Origin: DATCVA01 sp036567205
GTDB lineage: Bacteria > Pseudomonadota > Gammaproteobacteria > Burkholderiales > Burkholderiaceae_B
Direction: 5' to 3'
Assembly (NCBI GenBank): GCA_036567205.1
Contig: DATCVA010000188.1
Coordinates: 1-6,726 of the forward strand
Length of the DNA stretch: 6,726 nucleotides
The notes beneath the pieces were generated by a model. The model was not told where the DNA came from. It made no database searches and was given only the letters and a program-made list of their open reading frames with translations. The position numbers and the translations under genes were made by a program. Shown one piece after another: positions 1-6,414 of the stretch; position 1 is the stretch's first letter, and each line of letters starts with the position of its first letter.

Positions 1-373
1 ATGCCGAAAGCAATGACTTACCATTTAAAGCCCGCTCTTCCGCCAGCGCAAGTGCGGCGCCCAATGTTGCTTGCGCGTGGTGGCCCTGCACTTTGTAGCA
101 CTCGTCCATGTCCAGGACGTTGCCCAAACGACCGTTTGCCCACGCGGCAACCGATGTGGATGCTTTCTGACCGGTACCGATAACAGTGGCCGGACCCGTT
201 CCCTGACTGTGCACAATACGACGCACGGCAAGACCAGGCGTAGTTCCCACTGCACCCATCGCGCAACCTATGGTGTCAAGCATCAAAAGCTTCGCAGAAT
301 GCACGACGGGTGCGGGCAAATCCTCGTATCGTGTAGAGAGGGCGAATTGTGCAAGCTGTTCGGTAACGCTCAT
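1..373 (-). CDS. MmgE/PrpD family protein, N-terminal part (runs off left edge)
   Basis: The first 124 codons of a gene that continues past the left edge. The N-terminus has the usual look of the MmgE/PrpD family (2-methylcitrate dehydratase, cis-aconitate decarboxylase, iminodisuccinate epimerase): a helical start with TEQLAQFAL, then LLMLDTIGCAMG at residues 29-40, WANGRLGNVLDMDE at 78-91, and a GAALALAEE helix at 105-113. Full-length family members are usually about 450-500 residues, so roughly a quarter is present. The active-site segment keeps an acidic residue (D90) and a histidine (H98), but the usual D-D-T and H-P context is altered (D-E-C, H-H-A). The start is ATG at 373: AAAGGA lies 7 nt upstream and an in-frame TAA closes the frame a few codons further up. 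It is the last visible gene of the minus-strand operon, 83 bp after the flavoprotein gene. The family is well supported. The reaction cannot be assigned; isomerase, dehydratase or decarboxylase chemistry on a carboxylic acid is the likely range. Confidence 0.88.
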   Translation of the reverse strand, partial: MSVTEQLAQFALSTRYEDLPAPVVHSAKLLMLDTIGCAMGAVGTTPGLAVRRIVHSQGTGPATVIGTGQKASTSVAAWANGRLGNVLDMDECYKVQGHHAQATLGAALALAEERALNGKSLLSA

Positions 374-456
374 GCCGCTATCCTTTGATTAATGGAACCA
401 GTCATGGCCGGGTTGGACTCGCTGTCAGAACTCATTTTCTTCGTCTCAAAAATAGC

Positions 457-1878
457 TTATATGGTTAGCGGACGGATCATTTCGTCGGCACCACGCTTAA
501 TGGCGTCTACTGCCGCGATCCGACCAAAAATACAACCTTTGACCAAAGACGAACCACTCATGTAGGTTTCTCCGTGAAAACCTCCCATGACTTCGCCGGT
601 GGCATAAAGCCCGTCGATCACCTGGCCAAATATATTCAGGACTCGCGCACTGGTATCGGTACGCAAACCGCAATAAGTTGATGTAAGGCCCGTCGTGCAT
701 CCCAATCCATAGAACGGCGCCGTCTCTACCTGTGTCGGTTTTCCGTAACCAGTACTAAGCGAGGTTCGACCGAACTCATCGGAGATCAGGCCGTCACACG
801 CCTGGTTGTAGCGCGCCACCGTCGCTTGCAGTTCCTTAGCATCAATGCCTAATTTCGCGGCCAGCTCCGGCAGGGTATTAGCCTGCTGTATTAACCCCGA
901 CTCAAGCCCGGCCTTATAATCGGCCACGTTGGGCAAAGGCGACGACTGATCCATTACCGTTTGATCGAACACCTGGAACGCCAGCGCGTCGTCCTGCTGC
1001 AAACACGCATCGCCAATAACTTTGTATGAAACCGACTCGTTAATGAAACGCCTGCCTTTGGCATTGACGACAATGGCCCCACGGTACATAGCGGATATCA
1101 GGCGGGGCGCGATGTCTTCTTTTCCGGGCGTTGGGCTTCCCACAGGAGCCCCGAACGTTCCCTTGACATAACCGATGTCGATCAAGTCAGCACCCAGAGC
1201 CCAAGCCATACGAAGGCCATCGCCGGTATTACCTTCGCCCCCCATGGGCCTGGCGGTACGCAAATGCGGCACGAACCGTTCAACCAGATCCGCGGCGCGC
1301 GAAAAACCACCGGTAGCGATGATCACCCCGCCCTTTGCTTCAATTCGCTGACCGTCGGCAAGCTCTACACCTGCAACTTTGCGGTCGTCTCCCGCGCCCG
1401 TCGTAATCAACTGTTTAACGCCCGAATTAGTACGGAAAACGACGCCGCTCTTTAATACTTGCTCGTGCAACACCTCAAGTACATGAACCGGATTAATGCT
1501 GTGGTTGCGCGGAACAGACTGGCTGCCGCTTAACGACACTTTGTCGAAATGCAATCCCATCTCACCAAGCCATTTATAAGCCTCATACTGACGCTCTGCG
1601 TAAACGTGAACAAGCGCTCCGTCATTACGATATTTTCCCGCTTTAAGCAGATCTTCTTCGAGTAATGCCGCGCTATCGTCAACGCCCTGCTTTTTCTGAG
1701 TCTCGGTTCCCGCAAAGGCAAAGGCTCCGCCGCACATCGCGGTGCTTCCACCGAAATTGGCCGTTTTTTCCAGTAGCAGGACCTTGACTCCATTACGGCC
1801 TGCTTCAAGCGCGGCACAATGGCCGGCCATGCCGGCGCCGATTACGATTACATCAAAATTTTCTGAAAATAGGGTCAT
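457..1878 (-). CDS. FAD-dependent oxidoreductase, FAD_binding_2 (fumarate reductase/KSTD-like) family
   Basis: A complete 473-residue flavoprotein of the fumarate reductase/succinate dehydrogenase flavoprotein superfamily. The Rossmann dinucleotide motif GAGMAG is at residues 14-19, with the ribose-binding glutamate E37 at the end of strand 2. Further FAD-site landmarks are STAMCGGAF (45-53), ATGGFS (188-193), TGDGLRMA (218-225), GRRFINE (275-281) and the C-terminal LYATGEVMGG block (424-433). No signal peptide, haem motif or Fe-S motif is visible, so a soluble cytoplasmic enzyme is expected. The fumarate-reductase catalytic arginine that normally follows RFxNE is replaced here by a tyrosine (Y285), and the C-terminal HGxNRxGGN block reads HGETYMSGS, so fumarate reduction is unlikely. 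A substrate dehydrogenase of the 3-ketosteroid or tricarballylate dehydrogenase type fits better. It follows the hydroxylase gene by 17 bp with only a weak Shine-Dalgarno, which suggests translational coupling. It is a distant paralogue of the flavoprotein at 3561-4982. Substrate unknown. Confidence 0.9.
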   Translation of the reverse strand: MTLFSENFDVIVIGAGMAGHCAALEAGRNGVKVLLLEKTANFGGSTAMCGGAFAFAGTETQKKQGVDDSAALLEEDLLKAGKYRNDGALVHVYAERQYEAYKWLGEMGLHFDKVSLSGSQSVPRNHSINPVHVLEVLHEQVLKSGVVFRTNSGVKQLITTGAGDDRKVAGVELADGQRIEAKGGVIIATGGFSRAADLVERFVPHLRTARPMGGEGNTGDGLRMAWALGADLIDIGYVKGTFGAPVGSPTPGKEDIAPRLISAMYRGAIVVNAKGRRFINESVSYKVIGDACLQQDDALAFQVFDQTVMDQSSPLPNVADYKAGLESGLIQQANTLPELAAKLGIDAKELQATVARYNQACDGLISDEFGRTSLSTGYGKPTQVETAPFYGLGCTTGLTSTYCGLRTDTSARVLNIFGQVIDGLYATGEVMGGFHGETYMSGSSLVKGCIFGRIAAVDAIKRGADEMIRPLTI

Positions 1879-1895
1879 GATGAACTCGTTTGAAG

Positions 1896-3524
1896 TTAAT
1901 TGCCGGACACTGTCCGCATTAATTGATCGGCATCCGCCGGAAGGGCGTCCCCCCGCCAGGCGACATGGCCATCGGGGCGCACCAGCACGTACTTTTTTGT
2001 GTAAACCTCGTGTACCACTGCTTCGGACAAGGGTTCGATCTTGAAAGGAATATGCAAAGAATCGGCTGCCTGCGCCAGTACCCGGGCATTAATGCTGTCT
2101 TGTAAATTGCACACCAGGACATAGCCGCGCCCAAATAAATCCAGGGTAGACCTGCCGTCGGATAGCCACACATGCGGAGCACGGCAACCTACCCTGGTCG
2201 ACGGCTGATAATTCGTGGCATCAGCCCATTCCGATTGAATTTTGTCGAAATCTTCAGCCTCGGTGTACACACAAACAGGAGACTGCAAATAGCGATATCC
2301 CAAATGAATATTGGCGGAGAACCATTCTCGCTTCATGGATGCCGTAAGCTCGTAACCCACCCGCTTGCGGACCAATTCGCCTTCAGGAGTGTCGCTTAGA
2401 AGTTCTGGATTGCTTCCCGGACACAGCATGCGCACAAGATTACCGCTGGCTTCCATAACATTACGCTCTCCAACGGGACGGCGCTCGACATCATAGGAAG
2501 CCAGTAAACCGTCACCTCCCCAGCCCTCGAGCATGGCCGCCAGCTTCCATGAAAGGTCCACCGAGTCCTGAATTCCGGTATTCATGCCGAAGCCGCCTGT
2601 AGGCGACATTACATGCGCCGCATCCCCTGCGATAAAGCCGTTGGAATGCCGATAGCCCGACACCATTTGCTCCTGGCGCCACCACGCAACAACAGTAAGG
2701 ATTTCAAGCTCGACGGGGCGCCCGACAACCTCAGTAATTAATGTGTGAATTTCATTATTGGTGTATTCGCGCTTTTCAGCGCCGCCCAATAGCGAGAAGC
2801 GCCATCGATCCGCGCCATTAATGGCAACCAACGTAGCCCAAGTACCTTCGGGACTCACGAAAATATACCTGTACCCTGGTTTTTTATTATGCAGCTCGTT
2901 CAAGTTATCGCACTGAAAAATAACATTGGTCGTATGCGTCAGATTGCCCCGACCCTTGACCTCTATTCCCAGCGAGTCTCGCACACCGCTTCGGGCGCCA
3001 TCACACCCCACGATATAGCGCGCACGATAGGTAAGTTTTTCGCCGTCAACAAGGCGTTCCACCAACGCTTCCACACCAGAGTCATCCTGAGTGAACGACA
3101 GTAATTTATGACCATAATTAACTTTCACCGTTGGCCACGACGCAGCAAAACGCTGCAGGATGGGGTCAAACATGTTTTGCGGACAGCGCTCGCGCGTCTG
3201 CGGGCTGAACCTTGACGGCTTATCGTCCTTGGGGGCAGGAAAAGGCTCACGGCCCAACTCCCATCCGTTAAGGCTGGTCAAATACACATTGTCTTGCGGA
3301 TAATCACGCTTGTAAGGGCTGGCTTCCACATCCGAAACAATACCCCAGCGTCGGCAAAACTCCATGGTACGAACGCCAACGCCATCCATTTTGGGTTGCC
3401 ATATCGAGCCATCGCCCTGCTCTATCAGTTCGCACGACCGGCCGCGCCATCCCAAGTCTCCAGCCAGGCTAAGCCCCACAGGCCCCCCGCCTATCACCAG
3501 CACTTCCGTTTCTATTACTTTCAT
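1896..3524 (-). CDS. FAD-dependent aromatic hydroxylase (PheA/TfdB/MhpA-type group A flavin monooxygenase)
   Basis: A complete 542-residue single-component flavin monooxygenase (FAD_binding_3 family), expected to hydroxylate an aromatic or related ring with NAD(P)H and O2 in the cytoplasm. The three fingerprints of the family are visible: the GGGPVG FAD motif at residues 12-17, the DG motif CDGARSGVR at 174-182, and the GD motif from G300-D301 (GDAAHVMSPTGGFGMN) leading into the long helix of the fold. The C-terminal part (about 440-535) matches the thioredoxin-like domain of phenol hydroxylase-type members, with STRVGCRAPHVWL (442-454), a DLFGRGYVLV strand (462-471) and YVLVRPDGHVAWRG (512-525). 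The length is normal for the family. The start ATG has GAGG about 10 nt upstream. It lies between the two FAD_binding_2 genes, so oxygenation and dehydrogenation are probably successive steps of one pathway. Family members include phenol, 2,4-dichlorophenol and 3-(3-hydroxyphenyl)propionate hydroxylases; the sequence does not let me choose the substrate. Confidence 0.9.
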   Translation of the reverse strand: MKVIETEVLVIGGGPVGLSLAGDLGWRGRSCELIEQGDGSIWQPKMDGVGVRTMEFCRRWGIVSDVEASPYKRDYPQDNVYLTSLNGWELGREPFPAPKDDKPSRFSPQTRERCPQNMFDPILQRFAASWPTVKVNYGHKLLSFTQDDSGVEALVERLVDGEKLTYRARYIVGCDGARSGVRDSLGIEVKGRGNLTHTTNVIFQCDNLNELHNKKPGYRYIFVSPEGTWATLVAINGADRWRFSLLGGAEKREYTNNEIHTLITEVVGRPVELEILTVVAWWRQEQMVSGYRHSNGFIAGDAAHVMSPTGGFGMNTGIQDSVDLSWKLAAMLEGWGGDGLLASYDVERRPVGERNVMEASGNLVRMLCPGSNPELLSDTPEGELVRKRVGYELTASMKREWFSANIHLGYRYLQSPVCVYTEAEDFDKIQSEWADATNYQPSTRVGCRAPHVWLSDGRSTLDLFGRGYVLVCNLQDSINARVLAQAADSLHIPFKIEPLSEAVVHEVYTKKYVLVRPDGHVAWRGDALPADADQLMRTVSGN

Positions 3525-3560
3525 TTAAAGCGAACCTCGATTGCTCAATTAAAATTCGGG

Positions 3561-4982
3561 TCAGGCAGATTCAGCATGCACTGTCTTGGCAATGTGTTCC
3601 GCTGCCCGCAACCCCGTCGTCGCAGCTTTGGACAGCCCCCCCACATAACCAATGCTGTCCCCACCTTCCAGCCCGCCGCTGGCACTGCCTACGGCGTAAA
3701 GTCCGGGAAACACCCCTCCATCCGCCGCCATCGCCCTTGACCATTCGTCAATTTCAACGCCGCCCATTGTGTAAGTCATACCCGCACATACAGGCACGCC
3801 GTAAAATGGCGCCGTCTTTATAGGCATGGCCGGATATGTTTGAAGACTGCGCGGGGGGTCTAACGATGCCAGACCATTGGTTTGCAATGCCTGGTTGTAG
3901 TCGTCGACAGATTTGATTAGTTCGCTTGAGGGCAACCCCAGCTTTTGCGCGAGTTCTTCCAGAGTATTGGCACGCACAACGGTGCCGCCACATTGCTCCA
4001 TATTGGGATTTGGCGGCAAAAATCGCGACTTCCCCGGGCCGTCCCAAATAAGCTGATCAAAAATAACAGTGGCAGTCAAAGGGTCGGGCAGTGCAGCCAC
4101 GCAATTGGCAAGATACACGCCCCCCCGGCCCTCATCGGCAAAACGCTTTGCATCGGCGCCAACAATAATCGCTGATGTCGCCACGTTGTCCATCCATGGC
4201 AGAGGCCAAAGGCGAGGATCGGTAAGCGCCTTACGATTTTGCAGATGGCCATAAAACCCAACCAGGCTCGAAAGTTTTGCGCCTGCCGCCTTCGCCATGC
4301 GAACACCATCGCCCAAACCCGACCCGGCATTACGCTGCAAGATTTTTTCGGGCTCTGACGATATGTTGTGACGCACAAGATCAGGATCACATTGAAAGCC
4401 GCCGTCAGCAATAACAACCGCCTTGGCCGAGACCTGGAATGCGCCGGTATCGGATTGCCCCTTCACGCCGATACAAACGTTGTCTACTACGATTAGATCC
4501 AGCGCACGATGACCGCGCAATATTCGGCCATTGCTCTTTTCTAGCACCGAGCCCAGCGTACGCAGCAGCACATCGCCGCCGCGACCACGCCAATCAGAGC
4601 CGACACGCTGAAGCGAAGGCGGGGAAAGCACAAAATTATGATGGGGCTCCGCCCCACCCCTGATGAACCGGATTCCCTGGCTTTGCAACCATTTGACGGC
4701 ACGCAAAGTATCTGACGCAACCGCACGAGCGAGTTCGGGATGCGCGGCGCCCTGCGTCGCAGTTTGAATGGCCTGTTCAAGATCCTCGGGCTTGCTTTGA
4801 ATGTCGCGTAAACATATATGAAATGCACCACCAGTAAGACGTGAATTACAAAGATAGTCAGCGTCGGGGGAACGCTCCAGCACCACCACGCTTAGCTTTT
4901 GCTCGGCTGCGCGCACCGCAGCCGTCAAACCCGCCAAGCCGGCGCCAATAACGCACACATCACATTTAATTGGATTGCTCAT
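3561..4982 (-). CDS. FAD-dependent oxidoreductase, FAD_binding_2 family (tricarballylate dehydrogenase/fumarate reductase-like)
   Basis: A complete 473-residue flavoprotein, distantly related to the one at 457-1878 but clearly diverged. It shows GAGLAG at residues 13-18 with E36 as the ribose-binding acid, RLTGGAFH (48-55), IADGGF (191-196), GLGDGVRMA (222-230), KRFADEG (279-285), TYTMGGVEID (403-412) and the closing PGLYAVGSASGG block (426-437). The MGGV element is shared with fumarate reductases, but the histidines that usually precede it are absent. The C-terminal block reads GGLEGGDSIGYVGG, with no HGxNR. Fumarate reductase activity is therefore doubtful, and a dehydrogenase or reductase acting on another unsaturated or saturated acid or ketone is more likely. 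No signal peptide is visible. Its ATG overlaps the stop codon of the upstream two-TM gene (ATGA) and no good Shine-Dalgarno is seen, so translation probably depends on that gene. Substrate and electron acceptor are unknown. Confidence 0.9.
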   Translation of the reverse strand: MSNPIKCDVCVIGAGLAGLTAAVRAAEQKLSVVVLERSPDADYLCNSRLTGGAFHICLRDIQSKPEDLEQAIQTATQGAAHPELARAVASDTLRAVKWLQSQGIRFIRGGAEPHHNFVLSPPSLQRVGSDWRGRGGDVLLRTLGSVLEKSNGRILRGHRALDLIVVDNVCIGVKGQSDTGAFQVSAKAVVIADGGFQCDPDLVRHNISSEPEKILQRNAGSGLGDGVRMAKAAGAKLSSLVGFYGHLQNRKALTDPRLWPLPWMDNVATSAIIVGADAKRFADEGRGGVYLANCVAALPDPLTATVIFDQLIWDGPGKSRFLPPNPNMEQCGGTVVRANTLEELAQKLGLPSSELIKSVDDYNQALQTNGLASLDPPRSLQTYPAMPIKTAPFYGVPVCAGMTYTMGGVEIDEWSRAMAADGGVFPGLYAVGSASGGLEGGDSIGYVGGLSKAATTGLRAAEHIAKTVHAESA

Positions 4983-5248
4983 CGTGGCATTAGCGTTTCA
5001 GCGACCAATTCGATCACCTCAACCGCTACCCGCAGTAAAAAATAAACAACAACGCCCAACACAACAGCGACAGGATAAAGATCGATAAAACCGGTTCGAA
5101 AGGCAGCCCAGGCCACCAGCGCTACCGTCCCTGCCGTGCCCGCGTTAATAACCGACTTTTTGTGCGACAAGAGCCTGCGAATCAAAGGGAACGGTGCTGG
5201 CGGGGACTCCGGCCCGCCCGGCGATGCATAAGCTGAAATTTCTTGCAT
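4979..5248 (-). CDS. Small two-transmembrane-helix protein of unknown function
   Basis: An 89-residue protein that I do not recognise as any named family. Residues 1-22 are proline- and glycine-rich. Residues 24-31 are basic (RRLLSHKK). Two hydrophobic stretches follow, about 33-55 (AGTAGTVALVAWAAF core) and 59-83 (VAVVLGVVVYFLL core), joined by a very short D-L-Y-P turn. By the positive-inside rule this suggests a hairpin in the inner membrane with both ends in the cytoplasm. Evidence that it is a real gene: a clear AAGGA 6 nt before the ATG, a position 37 bp after the Bug gene, and a four-base ATGA overlap with the flavoprotein gene downstream. It is too short for TctB, which has four helices and is about 150 residues long. 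A membrane anchor or quinone-side partner for the coupled flavoprotein is possible, but this is inference from position and topology only. Confidence 0.72.
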   Translation of the reverse strand: MQEISAYASPGGPESPPAPFPLIRRLLSHKKSVINAGTAGTVALVAWAAFRTGFIDLYPVAVVLGVVVYFLLRVAVEVIELVAETLMPR

Positions 5249-5285
5249 GGAAGTTCCTTATTTTTCAGAAATGAACATGGTCGGG

Positions 5286-6251
5286 TTACCCCACCTTAAT
5301 TCCAGTTTCATCAATGAATTTTCGCCACTTGATAAGGTCGGTGCGAATGGTTTTTTCAAGATACTGGGTGCTTGTATCCTCGGCGGGGTCTACACCAATC
5401 GCCTTAAGACGTTCCTGAAAGGCCGGCGAGCGAACAACCTCGCCAATTTCCTTATTTAGCCGTTCGACTACTTCTTTAGGCGTACCCGCAGGCGCAACAA
5501 TGCTGTACCAGGTATTGATCACAAAGCCATCGATCCCCGCCTCTTTCATGGTCGGAACATCGGGCGCTGCACCAAGTCGATTGGCCCCTGTTACCCCTAA
5601 TGCGCGTAATTTGCCGGCCTTGACGTGCGGCAATGCAGAGGTATCGCTAAAGACAAAGTCGACCTGCTTGCCCAGTAAAGCAATAACCGCCGGCCCGATG
5701 CCCTTGTAGGGAACATGAGTTACGGGCGCGTCAGCCAAACGCTGAAACATTTCGCCGGACAGATGGGGCGTGGCCCCGTTACCCGAAGAGCCAAAGAAAA
5801 GCTTGGCTGGATTAGCCTTTGCGGCAACTGCCAGGTCGCTGACTGTTTTGTAAGGACTATCGGCGTTAACCACCAAAATATTCGACGATGTGTAAACCAT
5901 CGACACCGGGGTAAAGTCCTTGATCGGGTCGTAAGTAAGATTGGAATATAGATTGGGATTGATGGCCATAGTGCTATTCACGGCCATGAGCAGCGTGTAG
6001 CCATCCGGCGCCGATTTCGCCACATGCGCCGCCCCCAGACTTCCATTGGCGCCAGGCTTGAAATCGACAATGACTGACTGCCCTAATTTCGGTGAAAGAG
6101 CTTCACTCATAAGATTGCCAAACGTAGTGCCCATACCCCCGGACGCGTACGGTACGATCAGCGTGATTGGCCGCTCTGGATAGGCGGCCAATCCAATACC
6201 CGAAATCAGCATTCCTGCCGCGGCCGACATGGCCATCAGAATACGTTTCAT
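5286..6251 (-). CDS. Bug-family (TctC-type) tripartite tricarboxylate transporter substrate-binding protein
   Basis: A complete 321-residue periplasmic binding protein, the usual length for Bug proteins. A Sec signal peptide is evident: K2-R3, a hydrophobic core at residues 4-21, and probable cleavage at about 22-23 before YPERPITLIVPY. Family landmarks are VPYASGG (33-39), the GANGSLGAAHVAKSAPDGYTLL block (about 67-88), a THVPYKGIGPAV segment, a KQVDFVFSD strand, the LRALGVTG stretch and PDVPTMKEAG. In the first ligand loop the common GGxxD is replaced by GGMGT, and the following arginine position is asparagine, so ligand contacts differ from the textbook pattern. The start ATG has GAGGAG five bases upstream. 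It is the first gene after the divergent promoter region. No TctA or TctB gene is present in the window, so the permease is elsewhere or shared. Bug proteins usually bind small carboxylates or amides; the ligand here is unknown. Confidence 0.95.
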   Translation of the reverse strand: MKRILMAMSAAAGMLISGIGLAAYPERPITLIVPYASGGMGTTFGNLMSEALSPKLGQSVIVDFKPGANGSLGAAHVAKSAPDGYTLLMAVNSTMAINPNLYSNLTYDPIKDFTPVSMVYTSSNILVVNADSPYKTVSDLAVAAKANPAKLFFGSSGNGATPHLSGEMFQRLADAPVTHVPYKGIGPAVIALLGKQVDFVFSDTSALPHVKAGKLRALGVTGANRLGAAPDVPTMKEAGIDGFVINTWYSIVAPAGTPKEVVERLNKEIGEVVRSPAFQERLKAIGVDPAEDTSTQYLEKTIRTDLIKWRKFIDETGIKVG

Positions 6252-6297
6252 CTTGTCTCCTCAATTCTTAGTAATCAGTCCTGAGGTCGAATAATAT

Positions 6298-6327
6298 AAT
6301 ATGGTATGACCTTATGCATCAGTGCAA
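6298..6327 (-). promoter_or_regulatory. Candidate promoter of the minus-strand catabolic operon
   Basis: On the minus strand TTGCAC (6327-6322) and CATATT (6303-6298) are separated by 18 bases, a weak but acceptable sigma-70 arrangement (3/6 and 4/6 matches). Transcription would start near 6291 and give a leader of about 40 nt before the Bug start at 6251. The surrounding stretch is AT-rich. The match was found by eye; other -10 choices in the TATTATATTAT run are possible. Confidence 0.35.
6299..6315. promoter_or_regulatory. Putative FadR/GntR operator 1 (GGTATGACC core)
   Basis: A palindrome centred on 6307 with core GGT-ATG-ACC at 6303-6311. Outside the three central bases, seven of the eight pairs across 6299-6315 are complementary. 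The GT-nnn-AC core is the known signature of FadR-subfamily GntR operators. It lies inside the spacer and touches the -10 element of the candidate promoter for the minus-strand operon, as expected for repression. Read on the minus strand, its core AAGGTCATACC matches operator 2 at 10 of 11 bases. Binding is inferred, not shown. Confidence 0.6.
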
Positions 6328-6336
6328 TCACCTATT

Positions 6337-6365
6337 TTGGTAACTTTCTTTAAAGGTTATACCTT
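6337..6365 (+). promoter_or_regulatory. Candidate promoter of the GntR regulator gene
   Basis: TTGGTA (6337-6342) and TACCTT (6360-6365) are separated by 17 bases on the plus strand, upstream of the regulator. Both boxes are poor matches (4/6 and 3/6). The case rests mainly on position and on the overlap of the -10 with operator 2. An AT-rich stretch at 6374-6390 could hold another start point. Confidence 0.22.
6353..6365. promoter_or_regulatory. Putative FadR/GntR operator 2 (GGTTATACC core)
   Basis: A palindrome centred on 6359, AAGGT-TAT-ACCTT, in which all five pairs outside the three central bases are complementary. It repeats operator 1 in inverted orientation (AAGGTTATACC against AAGGTCATACC). 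The centre-to-centre distance is 52 bp, close to five helical turns, so two dimers could sit on the same face of the DNA. It overlaps the possible -10 of the regulator gene, which would suit autoregulation. Confidence 0.6.
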
Positions 6366-6414
6366 AGTACCGAAAATAAATAAATACAACTATTTGTGGT
6401 ATTGATGGAAAAAT

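Noticed and set aside
71..388. 105-codon plus-strand open frame over the MmgE/PrpD start
   Set aside because: The minus-strand frame has clear family similarity and a ribosome site, and the plus-strand product resembles nothing recognisable.
374..456. Possible terminator or promoter in the 83-bp gap before the MmgE/PrpD gene
   Set aside because: Only four-base inverted repeats (AACC/GGTT, AGTC/GACT) were seen, without a stable stem and T-run, and no convincing -35/-10 pair. Read-through is the simpler reading, although an internal promoter cannot be excluded.
3294..3740. 148-codon plus-strand open frame antisense to the hydroxylase start and the flavoprotein end
   Set aside because: It spans the junction of two strongly supported minus-strand genes. 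Its residues show no domain pattern and are rich in arginine, proline and histidine, typical of an antisense shadow.
457..4982. Recent tandem duplication of the two 473-residue flavoproteins
   Set aside because: Equal length is coincidental. Identity is confined to short FAD-fold motifs and the genes are separated by an unrelated hydroxylase gene.
4979..5248. Annotation of the small membrane protein as TctB
   Set aside because: TctB has about four helices and about 150 residues. This protein has two helices and 89 residues, and no TctA follows.
6405..6414. Earlier ATG at 6405 as the start of the regulator
   Set aside because: It is in a different frame from the GntR domain, and the correct frame has a stop at 6403-6405.
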